This document shows, piece by piece, positions 1-8,635 of a stretch of DNA of 64,000 nucleotides. The notes beneath the pieces are model-generated. The model worked only from the letters and a program-made list of their open reading frames with translations. It did no database searches and was not told the DNA's origin. The position numbers and the translations under genes were made by a program. The stretch is from Rhodospirillaceae bacterium (GTDB lineage: Bacteria; Pseudomonadota; Alphaproteobacteria; GCA-2731375): the NCBI GenBank assembly GCA_018660265.1, contig JABJKS010000058.1:16888-80887 (forward strand), read 5' to 3'. Numbering within the stretch: position 1 is the first letter of the stretch; every line of letters begins with the position of its first letter.

Positions 1-842
1 CCACCCCCATTCCCTGCATTCGCTGCAATCAGCGGGTTAAGTTCAAGGACTTGCTGGCCACGGCCCGGGAGCTTGGGGCAGAGGCCCTGGTCACCGGCCA
101 TTATGTGCGCCGTATAGAAGGTGTCCAGGGAGCGGAGCTGCACTGCGCCGCCGATCCGCAAAAGGATCAAAGTTACTTCCTTTTTACAACGGAACAGGCC
201 CAGCTAGACTATTTACGGTTCCCATTGGGTGATTTGGCGGGCAAAGCAACGACCAGAGCCTTGGCGGAGGCGTTTGGCCTGGGTGTCGCAGCAAAACCTG
301 ACAGCCAGGATATCTGCTTTGTGCCGGATGGCAAATATGGCGATTTGATCGAACGTCTGCGTCCTGGTGCTGCGGAACCCGGCGATCTTGTCGATCTTGG
401 GGGCCAGGTGCTGGGGCAGCACAACGGGGTGATCCATTATACGGTCGGTCAACGCAAGGGTTTGGGCCTGTCCGGACCGGAGCCCCTGTATGTTCTAAAG
501 CTGGATGCGACGGCCCGGCGTGTGGTTGTCGGACCCAAATCAGCCCTGGCGAAAAATCTGGTGAAACTTCACGACGTCAATTGGCTGGATCATGAGGCAC
601 CTTGCGAGGGCAGGGTGGTCCAGGCACGGATCAGGTCGACGCATCCCCCTGTCGACGCGACTTTGAATGTATCTGCGGCCCATACTGGAGTTTTGGGAGT
701 TTTGGGAGTTTCGGGCGAAGGATCAGGCGTTGAGCTTGCCGTTGAATTGGTGAAGTCAGAGGATGCCGTGGCACCTGGCCAGGCTTGCGTCATTTATGAT
801 GGCGCGCGCGTCCTGGGCGGTGGTTGGATCGCCAGATCTTGA
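1..842 (+). CDS. mnmA: tRNA-specific 2-thiouridylase MnmA (5' end outside window)
   Basis: ATP-dependent enzyme that puts the 2-thio group on U34 of Lys, Glu and Gln tRNAs in the cytoplasm. The reading frame is already open at base 3, so the N-terminal PP-loop domain lies before the window. The visible part opens with a TPxPCxxCN-type motif (one catalytic Cys), continues through VTGHYVRR and DQSYFLF, and holds the second catalytic Cys in SQDICFVPDG. The C-terminal beta-barrel ends with IYDGARVLGGGWI, as usual for the family. A short Gly/Val repeat (GVLGVLGVSGEGSG) in the last domain is slightly unusual. The stop is TGA at 840-842. A tRNA-Lys(UUU) gene, one of its substrates, lies about 14 kb downstream. 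Confidence 0.95.
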   Translation, partial: TPIPCIRCNQRVKFKDLLATARELGAEALVTGHYVRRIEGVQGAELHCAADPQKDQSYFLFTTEQAQLDYLRFPLGDLAGKATTRALAEAFGLGVAAKPDSQDICFVPDGKYGDLIERLRPGAAEPGDLVDLGGQVLGQHNGVIHYTVGQRKGLGLSGPEPLYVLKLDATARRVVVGPKSALAKNLVKLHDVNWLDHEAPCEGRVVQARIRSTHPPVDATLNVSAAHTGVLGVLGVSGEGSGVELAVELVKSEDAVAPGQACVIYDGARVLGGGWIARS

Positions 843-985
843 TGGCCCTGAAGTGGCATCCGCATCCGATATACAACATTAATCAGTTGTAAAGAAATTG
901 CTCGCAAACTGTAACAATTCCATAACTCGTCTGTAGCATTTTCAGGTCGACAAAGGGTGGTGCGGTTCGTGCGCCATACATCAGT

Positions 986-1528
986 TTGAAAGAAAATTAC
1001 GCATTGTCGTTCGAAAACATGAGTGTGTTGATCGTCGATGACAGCGAAAATATGTGCCGTATTCTGACCAGGCTATTGCGCTCATTTGGCTTCAAGGAAT
1101 TCAAATTCGCTGCCAATGGCCAGGAGGCCCTGGACGAATTGCACGACCGGCCGGTCGATTTGGCTATTGTCGATTGGCACATGGAAAAGATGAACGGGAT
1201 TGATTTCACGTTACAAATGCGTTCGCGCGCAACCAGCCCGGATCCCTATTTGCCGATCATCCTGCTGACCGGATTTAGCGATGTATCAAAGGTCAAAATC
1301 GCCCGCGATACAGGTGTTACGGAGATTCTGACCAAGCCGGTCTCTCCAGAGGTATTATATGGTCGCCTCATCACCCTGGTTCGCCAGCCACGACCCTATG
1401 TAGAGACGCCGGCCTTTTTCGGCCCCGATCGCAGACGCCGGGCGAAGGCTGGTTTCTCGGGGCCTTTTCGTCGCCGTCGGGATAAGGGGCAACGGACGCG
1501 GGGTCAGATGTCCGGATCGATGGCATGA
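986..1528 (+). CDS. single-domain response regulator with Arg-rich tail
   Basis: CheY-like receiver of about 125 residues with no output domain. The acidic pair sits in VLIVDDSE, the phospho-acceptor Asp in AIVDWHME, the switch Thr in ILLTGFSD and the conserved Lys in LTKPVSPE. A basic tail follows (FFGPDRRRR, then a second run of Arg), a pattern I associate with alphaproteobacterial receivers. The frame opens with TTG at 986; an in-frame ATG at 1019 (MSVLIVDD) is an equally good start. Its TGA overlaps the ATG of the Hpt gene by four bases, so the two are probably translationally coupled and act in one phosphorelay. No kinase is adjacent. A weak promoter-like pair (TTGCTC, 17 bases, CATAAC) lies at 898-926. 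Confidence 0.9.
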   Translation: MKENYALSFENMSVLIVDDSENMCRILTRLLRSFGFKEFKFAANGQEALDELHDRPVDLAIVDWHMEKMNGIDFTLQMRSRATSPDPYLPIILLTGFSDVSKVKIARDTGVTEILTKPVSPEVLYGRLITLVRQPRPYVETPAFFGPDRRRRAKAGFSGPFRRRRDKGQRTRGQMSGSMA

Positions 1529-2010
1529 ATTCATCCGAACAACATCGGATTATACGCCCGGCGAACCGTTTGCAGATCAAGGCGCGGTTGTCCGACTTGA
1601 CCGTTACCCAGATGATGGCAAAGGCCCACGAGGTCATGGCCACCATTGCCCAGGGTTATTCAAAATGGTTGCTGGCGGATCTGAAGGCTTTGATCAAGGC
1701 TCATGATGGGCTACGTCAAAACCCGAACGATGCCGATGTCAAAGCCGAACTCTTTCGTATCGCCCATGATGTTCGCGGTCAGGCAGCCAGCTTCGGCTAT
1801 GACCTTGCCTCCGAGATGGGTGCCTCTCTGTGCCACTACTTAGAGGCGCGCGAAGGCCTTTCAGCCGCGGATTTGCATGTCGTTGAATCCCATATCAACG
1901 TGATCCGCGCCTGTCTCAGCCAGTCGCTGAAAGGTGATGGTGGGCCCGTAGGCCAAGAATTACGGGTTGAATTGACCGCTCTGATCAAACGGGTTGAGCT
2001 GCTGCAATAA
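1525..2010 (+). CDS. Hpt-domain phosphotransfer protein
   Basis: A 161-residue, mostly helical protein. The segment FRIAHDVRGQAASFGY around residues 76-91 is a typical alphaproteobacterial Hpt core, with the phosphorylatable His in AHDVRGQA and following helices (ASEMGASLCHYLE, VESHINVIRACL) that would form the four-helix bundle. The N-terminal 60 residues are predicted helical and have no family I recognise. It starts with ATG inside the stop of the receiver gene (ATGA overlap). The pair looks like a receiver/phosphotransfer module awaiting a kinase encoded elsewhere. The stop abuts the convergent luciferase-like gene with no spacing. Confidence 0.8.
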   Translation: MNSSEQHRIIRPANRLQIKARLSDLTVTQMMAKAHEVMATIAQGYSKWLLADLKALIKAHDGLRQNPNDADVKAELFRIAHDVRGQAASFGYDLASEMGASLCHYLEAREGLSAADLHVVESHINVIRACLSQSLKGDGGPVGQELRVELTALIKRVELLQ

Positions 2011-2988
2011 TCAGCGCAGGTTTTTCATCAAAGGCAGAACCTCTTCCGAGAAACGAATGAACTGATTGTCCCGTTCTTCGTAGGGCCCGACAAAATCCAT
2101 AATGACATGGCGCACGCCTGCATCATGGAATTCCACCAATCTCTCGGCCACGTCCTGGGGCCGGCCCAAGGCACAATACTTCTTGGCCGCCTCGCGGAAA
2201 TCCATGGCGTAACGGACACTCAAGGTCTCCGTTGCTTTGTCCAGGGCACTTTCATAGGTGTCATCAACCGTGGCGAACAATAAATGTCCCGTGGCAAAGG
2301 GCCGCTCCGAGGTGCCCGCAGCTGCCGCTGCGTCCTCTATCTTGGCCAGGGAGTCTTGGTACATCTGCGGCGAAACCACATAGGACAACCAGCCATCGGC
2401 AATCTCGCCGGCCCGGCGCAGGGCCGCCGGCGAGCGTCCGCCGCACCAGATCGGCGGCCCGCCTACCTGGCGTGCAGGCGGTGACATCTTTAACTCAGGG
2501 AACGAAAAATATTTGCCGGTATGGGAAACTGCTTCACCGCTCCATAATTTGCGTAAAACCTCGATACCTTCGCTCAACCGCGCACCACGCTCCGACGGAT
2601 CAACGCCTGCGACCTGGAAGTCGGTCTTGAATTCACCGCCAACGCCCAGGCCCATGATCAAACGCCCACCCGAAAGATGATCCAGGCTCGCGGCTTGTTT
2701 GGCGACCGGCCCCGGATGCCGTAGGGGCAGGAGGTAGACACCAATGCCTAACTCCAGGCGCGGGCTATAGGTCGCAGCCTGGGCCAGTTGGATAAAGGGG
2801 TCCAGGATGGGAATGGCGAATGATAGATGGTCGCCGACCCACAGGCTGTCATAGCCCAAACGATCGATCATCTCGACCATGGCGCGACCGTCCTCTGCCT
2901 CCGGTAACCACAAACCCACGGCGGGTTCCGTGCGCCTGTGCATGGTCTGTACGCCGAATTTTAATTGATCGTTTAGTTGCAGGCTCAT
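2011..2988 (-). CDS. luciferase-like (LLM class) flavin-dependent oxidoreductase
   Basis: A 325-residue TIM-barrel protein of the bacterial luciferase superfamily, F420/FMN-type subgroup. Recognisable parts are FGVQTMHRR at the N-terminus, RLGYDSLWVGDHLSF, SPRLELGIGVYLLPLRHP, LDHLSGGRLIMGLGVGG and GGPPIWCGGRSPAALRRAGEIADGW (given here in joined short blocks). Substrate and cofactor (FMN or F420) cannot be told from sequence. I prefer the ATG at 2988 (MSLQLNDQ) over the longer upstream frame because family similarity begins there. A decayed copy of the same N-terminus sits just upstream at 2993-3094. Two further luciferase-like genes occur in this window. Confidence 0.85.
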   Translation of the reverse strand: MSLQLNDQLKFGVQTMHRRTEPAVGLWLPEAEDGRAMVEMIDRLGYDSLWVGDHLSFAIPILDPFIQLAQAATYSPRLELGIGVYLLPLRHPGPVAKQAASLDHLSGGRLIMGLGVGGEFKTDFQVAGVDPSERGARLSEGIEVLRKLWSGEAVSHTGKYFSFPELKMSPPARQVGGPPIWCGGRSPAALRRAGEIADGWLSYVVSPQMYQDSLAKIEDAAAAAGTSERPFATGHLLFATVDDTYESALDKATETLSVRYAMDFREAAKKYCALGRPQDVAERLVEFHDAGVRHVIMDFVGPYEERDNQFIRFSEEVLPLMKNLR

Positions 2989-2992
2989 GTTT

Positions 2993-3094
2993 CTAGACCT
3001 TCGTATTGCTGACTGGGTTGCCCCCATCAATGACCCGGACACTGTGTTTGGTCAATATGCCAAAGCGGAATTGCGCATCAAGCTGCAGGGTCAT
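2993..3094 (-). pseudogene. decayed duplicate of an LLM oxidoreductase 5' end
   Basis: Read on the minus strand, an ATG at 3094 opens MTLQLDAQFRFGILTKHS, which matches the start of the neighbouring oxidoreductase (MSLQLNDQLKFGVQTMHR) at about 10 of 18 positions. The match then stops and the frame ends at 2993, five bases before the ATG of the intact gene. The simplest reading is a tandem duplicate of an LLM gene deleted down to its first codons. A chance match or an upstream leader peptide is possible. Confidence 0.4.
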
Positions 3095-3177
3095 TGGGGC
3101 CGTCTTCCGATCGAAAATTTCGTGCGGGTGAGGCGGCGACAAAAAAATATCGCCACCTCGTCCGCAGCGAGATAACA

Positions 3178-3498
3178 CTATTTGATCGGACAAAAATCCG
3201 TCGGGATCATCAGGCTGTTTTCCTGTTTTTCCAAAGCGCCCAGTTTGGCGGAGGCCTGGGTATAGGCGATCCATTCCGGATCGGCCCATAAGGCGGCCCG
3301 TTTTGCCTCTCTATCGCCCGCACTGTCATAGACCCAGATGTGCATGTATTGATTTGGGTTGCCGGTTTCCGTCTTCATATAAGCCAGGGGCTGGCCCAGA
3401 TTGCGGCTTTGCGGGGCGAAACCCATATCAGCGTAAAGCTGTAGGTGCTTGTTGATGGTGCCCGGGCGGCAAGTATAGGTGCGTACATCGAGGAGCAT
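3178..3498 (-). CDS. NIPSNAP family protein
   Basis: A 106-residue protein with the ferredoxin-like dimeric alpha-beta barrel of the NIPSNAP family (beginning MLLDVRTYTCRPGTINKHL, then QYMHIWVYDSAGDREAKR and ALWADPEWIAY). In bacteria these small proteins usually accompany catabolic enzymes, but the function is not established. It starts with ATG at 3498 after an AAGGAAAACG stretch and is transcribed toward the LLM gene, possibly as one unit across a 190-base gap. It diverges from the marR gene, sharing a 186-base intergenic region. Confidence 0.85.
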   Translation of the reverse strand: MLLDVRTYTCRPGTINKHLQLYADMGFAPQSRNLGQPLAYMKTETGNPNQYMHIWVYDSAGDREAKRAALWADPEWIAYTQASAKLGALEKQENSLMIPTDFCPIK

Positions 3499-3624
3499 GT
3501 CGTTTTCCTTTATTGGCTGTTAGATATTCAAATCAGCCTCACTTTACGCCATCCCTGTTACGGTTTCTCGCCTCATATTTCCCAAGGTGAATTAGGACGG
3601 CAATAAATTGCCTCAAAATTAATA

Positions 3625-3645
3625 GTATGCTAATCAATAGCGTAC
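3625..3645. promoter_or_regulatory. candidate MarR operator
   Basis: An imperfect inverted repeat, left arm GTATGCTAAT (3625-3634), centre C, right arm AATAGCGTAC (3636-3645), matching at 8 of 10 positions. It lies in an A+T-rich divergent intergenic region 39 bases before the marR start. Position and geometry (about 20 bases, dyad) fit autoregulation by a MarR dimer. This is inference from symmetry and location only. Confidence 0.4.
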
Positions 3646-3684
3646 AAATTAGCCTTATTGGCATAGTAATCCGGTGAAATTCCC

Positions 3685-4254
3685 ATGGTGGACGTTCCTG
3701 CCACAGATGAAAAATACAGCGCCCGCGATCAATTCGGTTTTCGATTGGGGCGCCTGGCCCGTCTATGGCGGGCCCGTCTGGATGACAAAATGCGCCCCCA
3801 TGGTCTGACCCAAGCCCGTTGGGTTGTCCTGATGCATTTGCAACGGGGTGCCAATGGCTATCAGCAAAAGGCATTGGCGCGCTTTGTCGGCGTGGAAGGG
3901 CCGACCTTGGTGCATATTCTGGATAATCTGGAAGGCCAGAATTTGATCGAACGCCGCCAGGATGAGACGGACCGCCGGGGTAAAACCGTGTATTTGACCG
4001 ACAAGGGCTGGGACATGCTCGACGTTTTGGATCATGACGCAGCTGACGTGAGGCGGGAGCATCTGGACGGCATATCGGATGAGGATCTGGCCCATTGCTT
4101 GAACATTTTCGACCGCATACAGAAACGGGCTGACGCAGCGGTGGATGCAGCTGTGGGTGCGGATGTTGATGCCGCCGTGGATGCCGCCGTCGAAGAGGGG
4201 TCGCAAAATGGGGCGGATATGAATATGAGCGCTACAAAATCGGATGGAAAATAA
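3685..4254 (+). CDS. MarR/SlyA family transcriptional regulator
   Basis: Winged-helix dimeric repressor, probably ligand-responsive. The core (residues 14-150) shows GFRLGRLARLWRARLDD, then PHGLTQARWVVLMHL, the recognition region GVEGPTLVHILDNLE, and the wing ERRQDETDRRGKTVYLT with the DxR motif. The C-terminus carries a low-complexity Ala/Val/Asp repeat (DAAVDAAVGADVDAAVDAAV) and a polar tail that are not part of the domain. The stop TAA is followed at once by the GTG of the emrA-like gene, so it heads the operon marR-emrA-emrB-emrB, the standard layout for drug-inducible efflux. It probably represses its own promoter; see the candidate operator upstream. Confidence 0.92.
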   Translation: MVDVPATDEKYSARDQFGFRLGRLARLWRARLDDKMRPHGLTQARWVVLMHLQRGANGYQQKALARFVGVEGPTLVHILDNLEGQNLIERRQDETDRRGKTVYLTDKGWDMLDVLDHDAADVRREHLDGISDEDLAHCLNIFDRIQKRADAAVDAAVGADVDAAVDAAVEEGSQNGADMNMSATKSDGK

Positions 4255-5457
4255 GTGAACGATAAATCGACCACCCAGCGGATGGAGCCGCAAATGGATA
4301 AGCAAACGGACAGTCAATCTGAAGCACAAGCGGGTGCATCTGATAGTCAGCTGCCCCAAGGGGGATCGGATTCCGGTTTGCGGCGGCTATTGGGGCGCGG
4401 TCTGTTGCTGGCCGCTGTTGCTGTTGGTTTGGCCGGTTTGATCTATTGGGTTTATGGCCGCTACACCAACGTTGTGGTCTATGACGCCCGCATCAAGGCG
4501 GACATGGTGATGATGTCATCGCGCATTGACGGCTGGGTCACTGACGTTCCGGCCTCTGAGGGTAACAAGGTGGAGGCCGGGAAGCCGTTGATCGTGATCG
4601 ATGATCGCGAGTCTACATTACGACTGCGGGAAATCGATGCCCAGCGCAAATCCATGCGGGCCGAACGTGGCCGGATAGAGGCTGAAATCCGCATGATTGA
4701 CCACCAGACCCAGGGTCGGTTCCAGGCGTCCCGTGCCGCCCTGACGGCGGCAGAGGCGGCCAAGGCGGGCATGGATACGGAGTTGGAGCAGATCCGGAGC
4801 GATTATGAGCGGGGACAATCTTTGTTGGCGAAGAAGGTCATCTCTCGCCAGCGTTGGGAATCCCTGCGTACCGCCTATCGCATGGCCGGTCAGGAAGTCC
4901 TGAAAAGCGAGGCGGATGTGGCCCAGGCTACGGCTTCTGTGATGGAGGCACAGGCGGACCGCCAACGCATTGATGTTCTGCAGGGCCGTCTTGCCAGCCT
5001 GCGGTTTGATGAGGAGCGCTTGGATACTCAGCACGAACGCCAGCAACTGGATCTGTCAGATCGTACGATTAAGGCACCCAGCAACGGCACCGTGGATCGT
5101 ACATTTGTTGATCCCGGCGAATATGTGGCGCGGGGCCAGCGTCTGTTGTTGATGCATAATTCCGATGTCATTTGGGTCGAGGCGAATATCAAGGAAACCG
5201 ATATTCGCGACGTTAAACTGGGTGCCAAGGCAAAGATACTGGTCGATGCCTACCCGGACTTGGAGGTGGTTGGCGAGGTTGTTCGCATTGGCAATGCCGC
5301 CACCAATCAATTCGCCCTGCTGCCCTCTCCCAATCCCTCGGGCAGCTTCACCAAGATTACCCAGCGCCTGCCGGTGAAGATCGCTATTCCCCAGACGGAA
5401 GGCCTGTTGCGCCCAGGCATGATGGTCGAGGTCGAGATTGCAATCACCCGCGATTGA
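4255..5457 (+). CDS. EmrA/HlyD family membrane fusion (adaptor) protein
   Basis: Periplasmic adaptor of 400 residues that would link an MFS pump in the inner membrane to an outer-membrane channel. A polar cytoplasmic N-terminus of about 45 residues precedes one membrane segment (roughly 48-67). Then come the first half of the lipoyl domain (MMSSRIDGWVTDVPASEG), a long coiled-coil hairpin (about 110-270), the second lipoyl half (DRTIKAPSNGTVDRTFVDPG) and the beta-barrel (VIWVEANIKETDIRDV). The start is GTG directly after the marR stop. The end overlaps the next gene's TTG start by 20 bases. No TolC-like channel gene is present in the window. Confidence 0.92.
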   Translation: MNDKSTTQRMEPQMDKQTDSQSEAQAGASDSQLPQGGSDSGLRRLLGRGLLLAAVAVGLAGLIYWVYGRYTNVVVYDARIKADMVMMSSRIDGWVTDVPASEGNKVEAGKPLIVIDDRESTLRLREIDAQRKSMRAERGRIEAEIRMIDHQTQGRFQASRAALTAAEAAKAGMDTELEQIRSDYERGQSLLAKKVISRQRWESLRTAYRMAGQEVLKSEADVAQATASVMEAQADRQRIDVLQGRLASLRFDEERLDTQHERQQLDLSDRTIKAPSNGTVDRTFVDPGEYVARGQRLLLMHNSDVIWVEANIKETDIRDVKLGAKAKILVDAYPDLEVVGEVVRIGNAATNQFALLPSPNPSGSFTKITQRLPVKIAIPQTEGLLRPGMMVEVEIAITRD

Positions 5458-7060
5458 GGCGATGTTCGCGCGGTTTGGGCCGCGCTATCGCTACTATGTA
5501 AGTCTCACGGCGATGCTGGGCACCGTGGCCATGGTGCTGTCGGCGACCATGATCAATGTGGCGGTGCCGGTTATCATGGGTGCATTTGGCGTTGGCCAGG
5601 ACAAGGTGCATTGGCTGTCGACGGGTTTTATCGCCGCCATGACCGTAACCATGCTGCTCAATGATTGGTGTGTGCGGGCGTTCGGAATGCGGGCCACCTA
5701 TATTGGTGCCATGGTGATCTTTGCCGCTGGTGCCATCATGGGCGGCCTTAGTCCCACTATTGATATCATGATTGTGTCCCGGCTGTTGCAGGGCGCGGGC
5801 GCGGGCATCGTTCAGCCCCTGGCCATGATCATTATGTTTCAGGTGTTTCCCGTGGAACAACGGGGCCGTGCCATGGGCCTGTTCGGCCTGGGCGTTGTTG
5901 TCGCCCCGACCGTGGGGCCGGCCCTGGGCGGGATTTTGCTGGATAGCTTCAATTGGCATTACGTCTTTTATATGGCGGTGCCCGTGGCTTTGGTCGGTAT
6001 CATGTTGTCGTTGATTTTTATCCCCGGAAAAGAGCGTGCGGGGCCATTGCCCAGTTTTGATGTGGCGGGGCTTGTCCTGATCGCGCTTTGCATATTTTCA
6101 TTTTTGACGGGCCTGTCGAACGGCCAGCGGGAAGGCTGGCAGACGCCTATCATATCGGTCTATTTCTCTGTCGCCGCCATCAGCGGCGTGGCCTTTATAT
6201 TTTGGGAACTGATGACCAAAAATCCGATTATGGAAATACGGGTCTTCTATAACCGCAAATTCATCATCGCCGCCCTTGTGGGCATGTTGCTTGGCGCAGG
6301 CCTGTTCGGCTCCATCTACATCATCCCGTTGTTCGTGCAGACCATTCAGGGCTACTCCCCCACCCGTTCGGGCCTGTTGATGGTGCCGGGCGGGATCATT
6401 ATGATGATCTCGTTCCCCATCGCGGGATGGCTCTCTGACAAACTGCCGCATTATCAAATGATCCTGTTTGGTATGTGCATTTTTGGGCTTTCCTCCATTC
6501 TGATGATGCAGGCCCATACGGATACGCCGTTTTGGATTTTTGCCGTTTGGATCATGTTTGGCCGTGTCGGCCTGGCATCTGTCATGCCGACCCTGACGGT
6601 TGCCGCCGTCTCAACTCTCAAGCCGGAGCAATTGAGCCAGGGTTCCGGTGCGATCAATTTCACCCGGCAATTGGGCGGCGCTATCGGCATTAATCTGATC
6701 GCTTTGGGATTGGATCAGCGCACGGCCATGTTCTCGGACGCCTTCCTGAATTTGCGTACACCTGATAACGAAACCGTCAGCCATATGATGATGCAATTGG
6801 GCCATATGCTGGGCCAGTTGGGTTGGCCATTGGAGAAGACACCCGCGGGCGCGCTTTATCTCATTGGCCGAAGCCTTTATTCTCAAGCTTCCATGATGGC
6901 GTTTCGCGATGTCTTTCTGCTTATTGGGCTGGTCTATTTTGCAATGATGATACCGGTCGTGTTCCTGCGTGATAGTCGGCGGGCAGAAGCGGGCCGGCCG
7001 CAATTGCGACCCAAACCCCAACCGCAATCTTCACCACAGCCGCAATCACGGACGGGGTAG
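5438..7060 (+). CDS. DHA2 (EmrB-type) MFS multidrug transporter, first copy
   Basis: Inner-membrane proton-driven drug pump of 540 residues with about 14 membrane segments. Family signs include INVAVPVIMGAFGV with WLSTGFIAAMT in the first segments, and the motif-C-like stretch LGVVVAPTVGPALGGILLD. I chose TTG at 5438 (MQSPAIEAMFARFGP) because the tandem copy begins MPTAAIEALFERYGP, so similarity extends upstream of the in-frame ATG at 5462. The start lies inside emrA and the stop TAG is followed immediately by the ATG of the second pump, so the three are co-translated. The C-terminus is a Pro/Gln-rich tail (KPQPQSSPQPQSRTG). Confidence 0.92.
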   Translation: MQSPAIEAMFARFGPRYRYYVSLTAMLGTVAMVLSATMINVAVPVIMGAFGVGQDKVHWLSTGFIAAMTVTMLLNDWCVRAFGMRATYIGAMVIFAAGAIMGGLSPTIDIMIVSRLLQGAGAGIVQPLAMIIMFQVFPVEQRGRAMGLFGLGVVVAPTVGPALGGILLDSFNWHYVFYMAVPVALVGIMLSLIFIPGKERAGPLPSFDVAGLVLIALCIFSFLTGLSNGQREGWQTPIISVYFSVAAISGVAFIFWELMTKNPIMEIRVFYNRKFIIAALVGMLLGAGLFGSIYIIPLFVQTIQGYSPTRSGLLMVPGGIIMMISFPIAGWLSDKLPHYQMILFGMCIFGLSSILMMQAHTDTPFWIFAVWIMFGRVGLASVMPTLTVAAVSTLKPEQLSQGSGAINFTRQLGGAIGINLIALGLDQRTAMFSDAFLNLRTPDNETVSHMMMQLGHMLGQLGWPLEKTPAGALYLIGRSLYSQASMMAFRDVFLLIGLVYFAMMIPVVFLRDSRRAEAGRPQLRPKPQPQSSPQPQSRTG

Positions 7061-8635
7061 ATGCCCACCGCTGCCATTGAGGCGCTATTCGAACGCTATG
7101 GCCCGAAATACCGGGCCTTTGTAACATTTACGGCGATCCTTGGTGTGGTGGCGATGTTGTTGAATGCCACCATGATCAATGTGGCGATCCCGGTTATCAT
7201 GGGGGCTTTTGGGGTTGGCCAGGATACCGTGCATTGGCTGGCCACGGGCTATATCGCAGCCATGATGGTGGGGATGTTGCTGAACGACTGGTTCGTCCGC
7301 TCATTCGGTATGCGCGCTACGTATTTGGGCGCTATGGCGATCTTTACCGTCGGTGCGATCATGGGCGGTTTCAGTGCCAATATCGATATTATGATTGCCG
7401 CCCGTTTGTTGCAGGGCAGTGGTGCCGGCCTGGTGCAACCCCTATCCATGGTTCTGATGTATCAGATCTTTCCGGCCCATCAGCGCGGCAAGGCCATGGG
7501 TTTGTTCGGCCTGGGCGTGGTTGTGGCCCCGACCATGGGGCCGACGCTGGGTGGTGTATTGCTGGATGCCTTCAATTGGCACTATGTCTATTTTGCCTCC
7601 GTCCCCGTGGCGGCCCTGGGCAGTATACTGGCCTGGCTGTTCATGCCATGGCGCGTCGGCAATAATCCCAAGCCGCGTTTTGACTGGACCGGATTGGCGC
7701 TGTTGATCATCTTTGTCTGCTGTCTGTTAATTGGCCTGTCGTCGGGCCAGCGGGAAGGCTGGCATTCCACCATAATTGCCGTCTATTTCTCTGTTTGCGG
7801 AATGGCTTTTCTGGCCTTCCTGTGGTGGGAATGGCGGACGCCGGAACCCATATTGCAACTGCGCCTGTTTCTAAACCGGGAATTTGCCGCCGCCGCCGTC
7901 GTGCGCATGGCCCTGGGCGCGGGCCTGTACGGTACAACCTATCTTATCCCGTTGTTTGTGCAGACCGTGCAAAGCTATTCGCCGACGCGATCTGGTTTGT
8001 TGATGGTGCCGGCGGGTCTCACCATGATGCTGCTTATGCCCATAGGCGGACGATTGGCCGACCACTTCCCGCGCTACCTGTTGATATTGGGGGGGCTGTT
8101 TGCCTTTGGTGTTTCGTCCGTCTTGATGACGGGGGCGCACACGGATACGCCTTTTTGGACCTTTGCTCTGTGGCTGGTGCTGGGGCGGATTGGCATGGGC
8201 TTTGTTATTCCGACCATCAACGTCACCGCCCTGCGCTCGCTGCCCGCACCGCTGTTAAGCCAGGGGTCGGGGGCGGTGAATTTCATGCGCCAATTGGGCG
8301 GGGCTCTGGGCGTCAATCTGATCGCCGTGATGTTGGAGCATCGAACAGCCGTCTTCTCGGAAGCATTTGCCGGCTTGCAGACCCCCGACAACCCAATGAC
8401 CCAAGGCATGGTACAGCGCCTGTCGGGTCTATTGACCCAACTAGGCTGGCCGTTGGAGATGCACCCCCTGGCCACCATGCACCTGTTGGGCAATAGTCTC
8501 TATGCTCAGGCCTCCATGTTGGCCTTTCGGGATGTATTTTTGTTCCTTGGCATGGTCTTTTTCGCGGCCATGGTGCCGGCAATTTTGTTGCGGGAACGGC
8601 GGTACAAGGCGGTCGTGCTTAAGACCGTGACATAG
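7061..8635 (+). CDS. DHA2 (EmrB-type) MFS multidrug transporter, second copy
   Basis: A 524-residue paralogue of the preceding pump, co-linear from the first residues (AIEALFERYGPKYRAF) to the last membrane segments, with the same 14-segment layout and a motif-C-like LGVVVAPTMGPTLGGVLLD. It begins with ATG directly after the stop of the first copy. A single adaptor gene therefore serves two pump genes, which might form a heteromeric pump, widen the substrate range or be redundant. An 11-base direct repeat (ccgtgacatag) spans the stop codon and the sequence just after it, leaving a duplicated TAG. Confidence 0.92.
   Translation: MPTAAIEALFERYGPKYRAFVTFTAILGVVAMLLNATMINVAIPVIMGAFGVGQDTVHWLATGYIAAMMVGMLLNDWFVRSFGMRATYLGAMAIFTVGAIMGGFSANIDIMIAARLLQGSGAGLVQPLSMVLMYQIFPAHQRGKAMGLFGLGVVVAPTMGPTLGGVLLDAFNWHYVYFASVPVAALGSILAWLFMPWRVGNNPKPRFDWTGLALLIIFVCCLLIGLSSGQREGWHSTIIAVYFSVCGMAFLAFLWWEWRTPEPILQLRLFLNREFAAAAVVRMALGAGLYGTTYLIPLFVQTVQSYSPTRSGLLMVPAGLTMMLLMPIGGRLADHFPRYLLILGGLFAFGVSSVLMTGAHTDTPFWTFALWLVLGRIGMGFVIPTINVTALRSLPAPLLSQGSGAVNFMRQLGGALGVNLIAVMLEHRTAVFSEAFAGLQTPDNPMTQGMVQRLSGLLTQLGWPLEMHPLATMHLLGNSLYAQASMLAFRDVFLFLGMVFFAAMVPAILLRERRYKAVVLKTVT

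Noticed and set aside
3539..3874. 111-codon minus-strand frame across the marR start
   Set aside because: Antisense to marR with no family look; the divergent intergenic region explains it.
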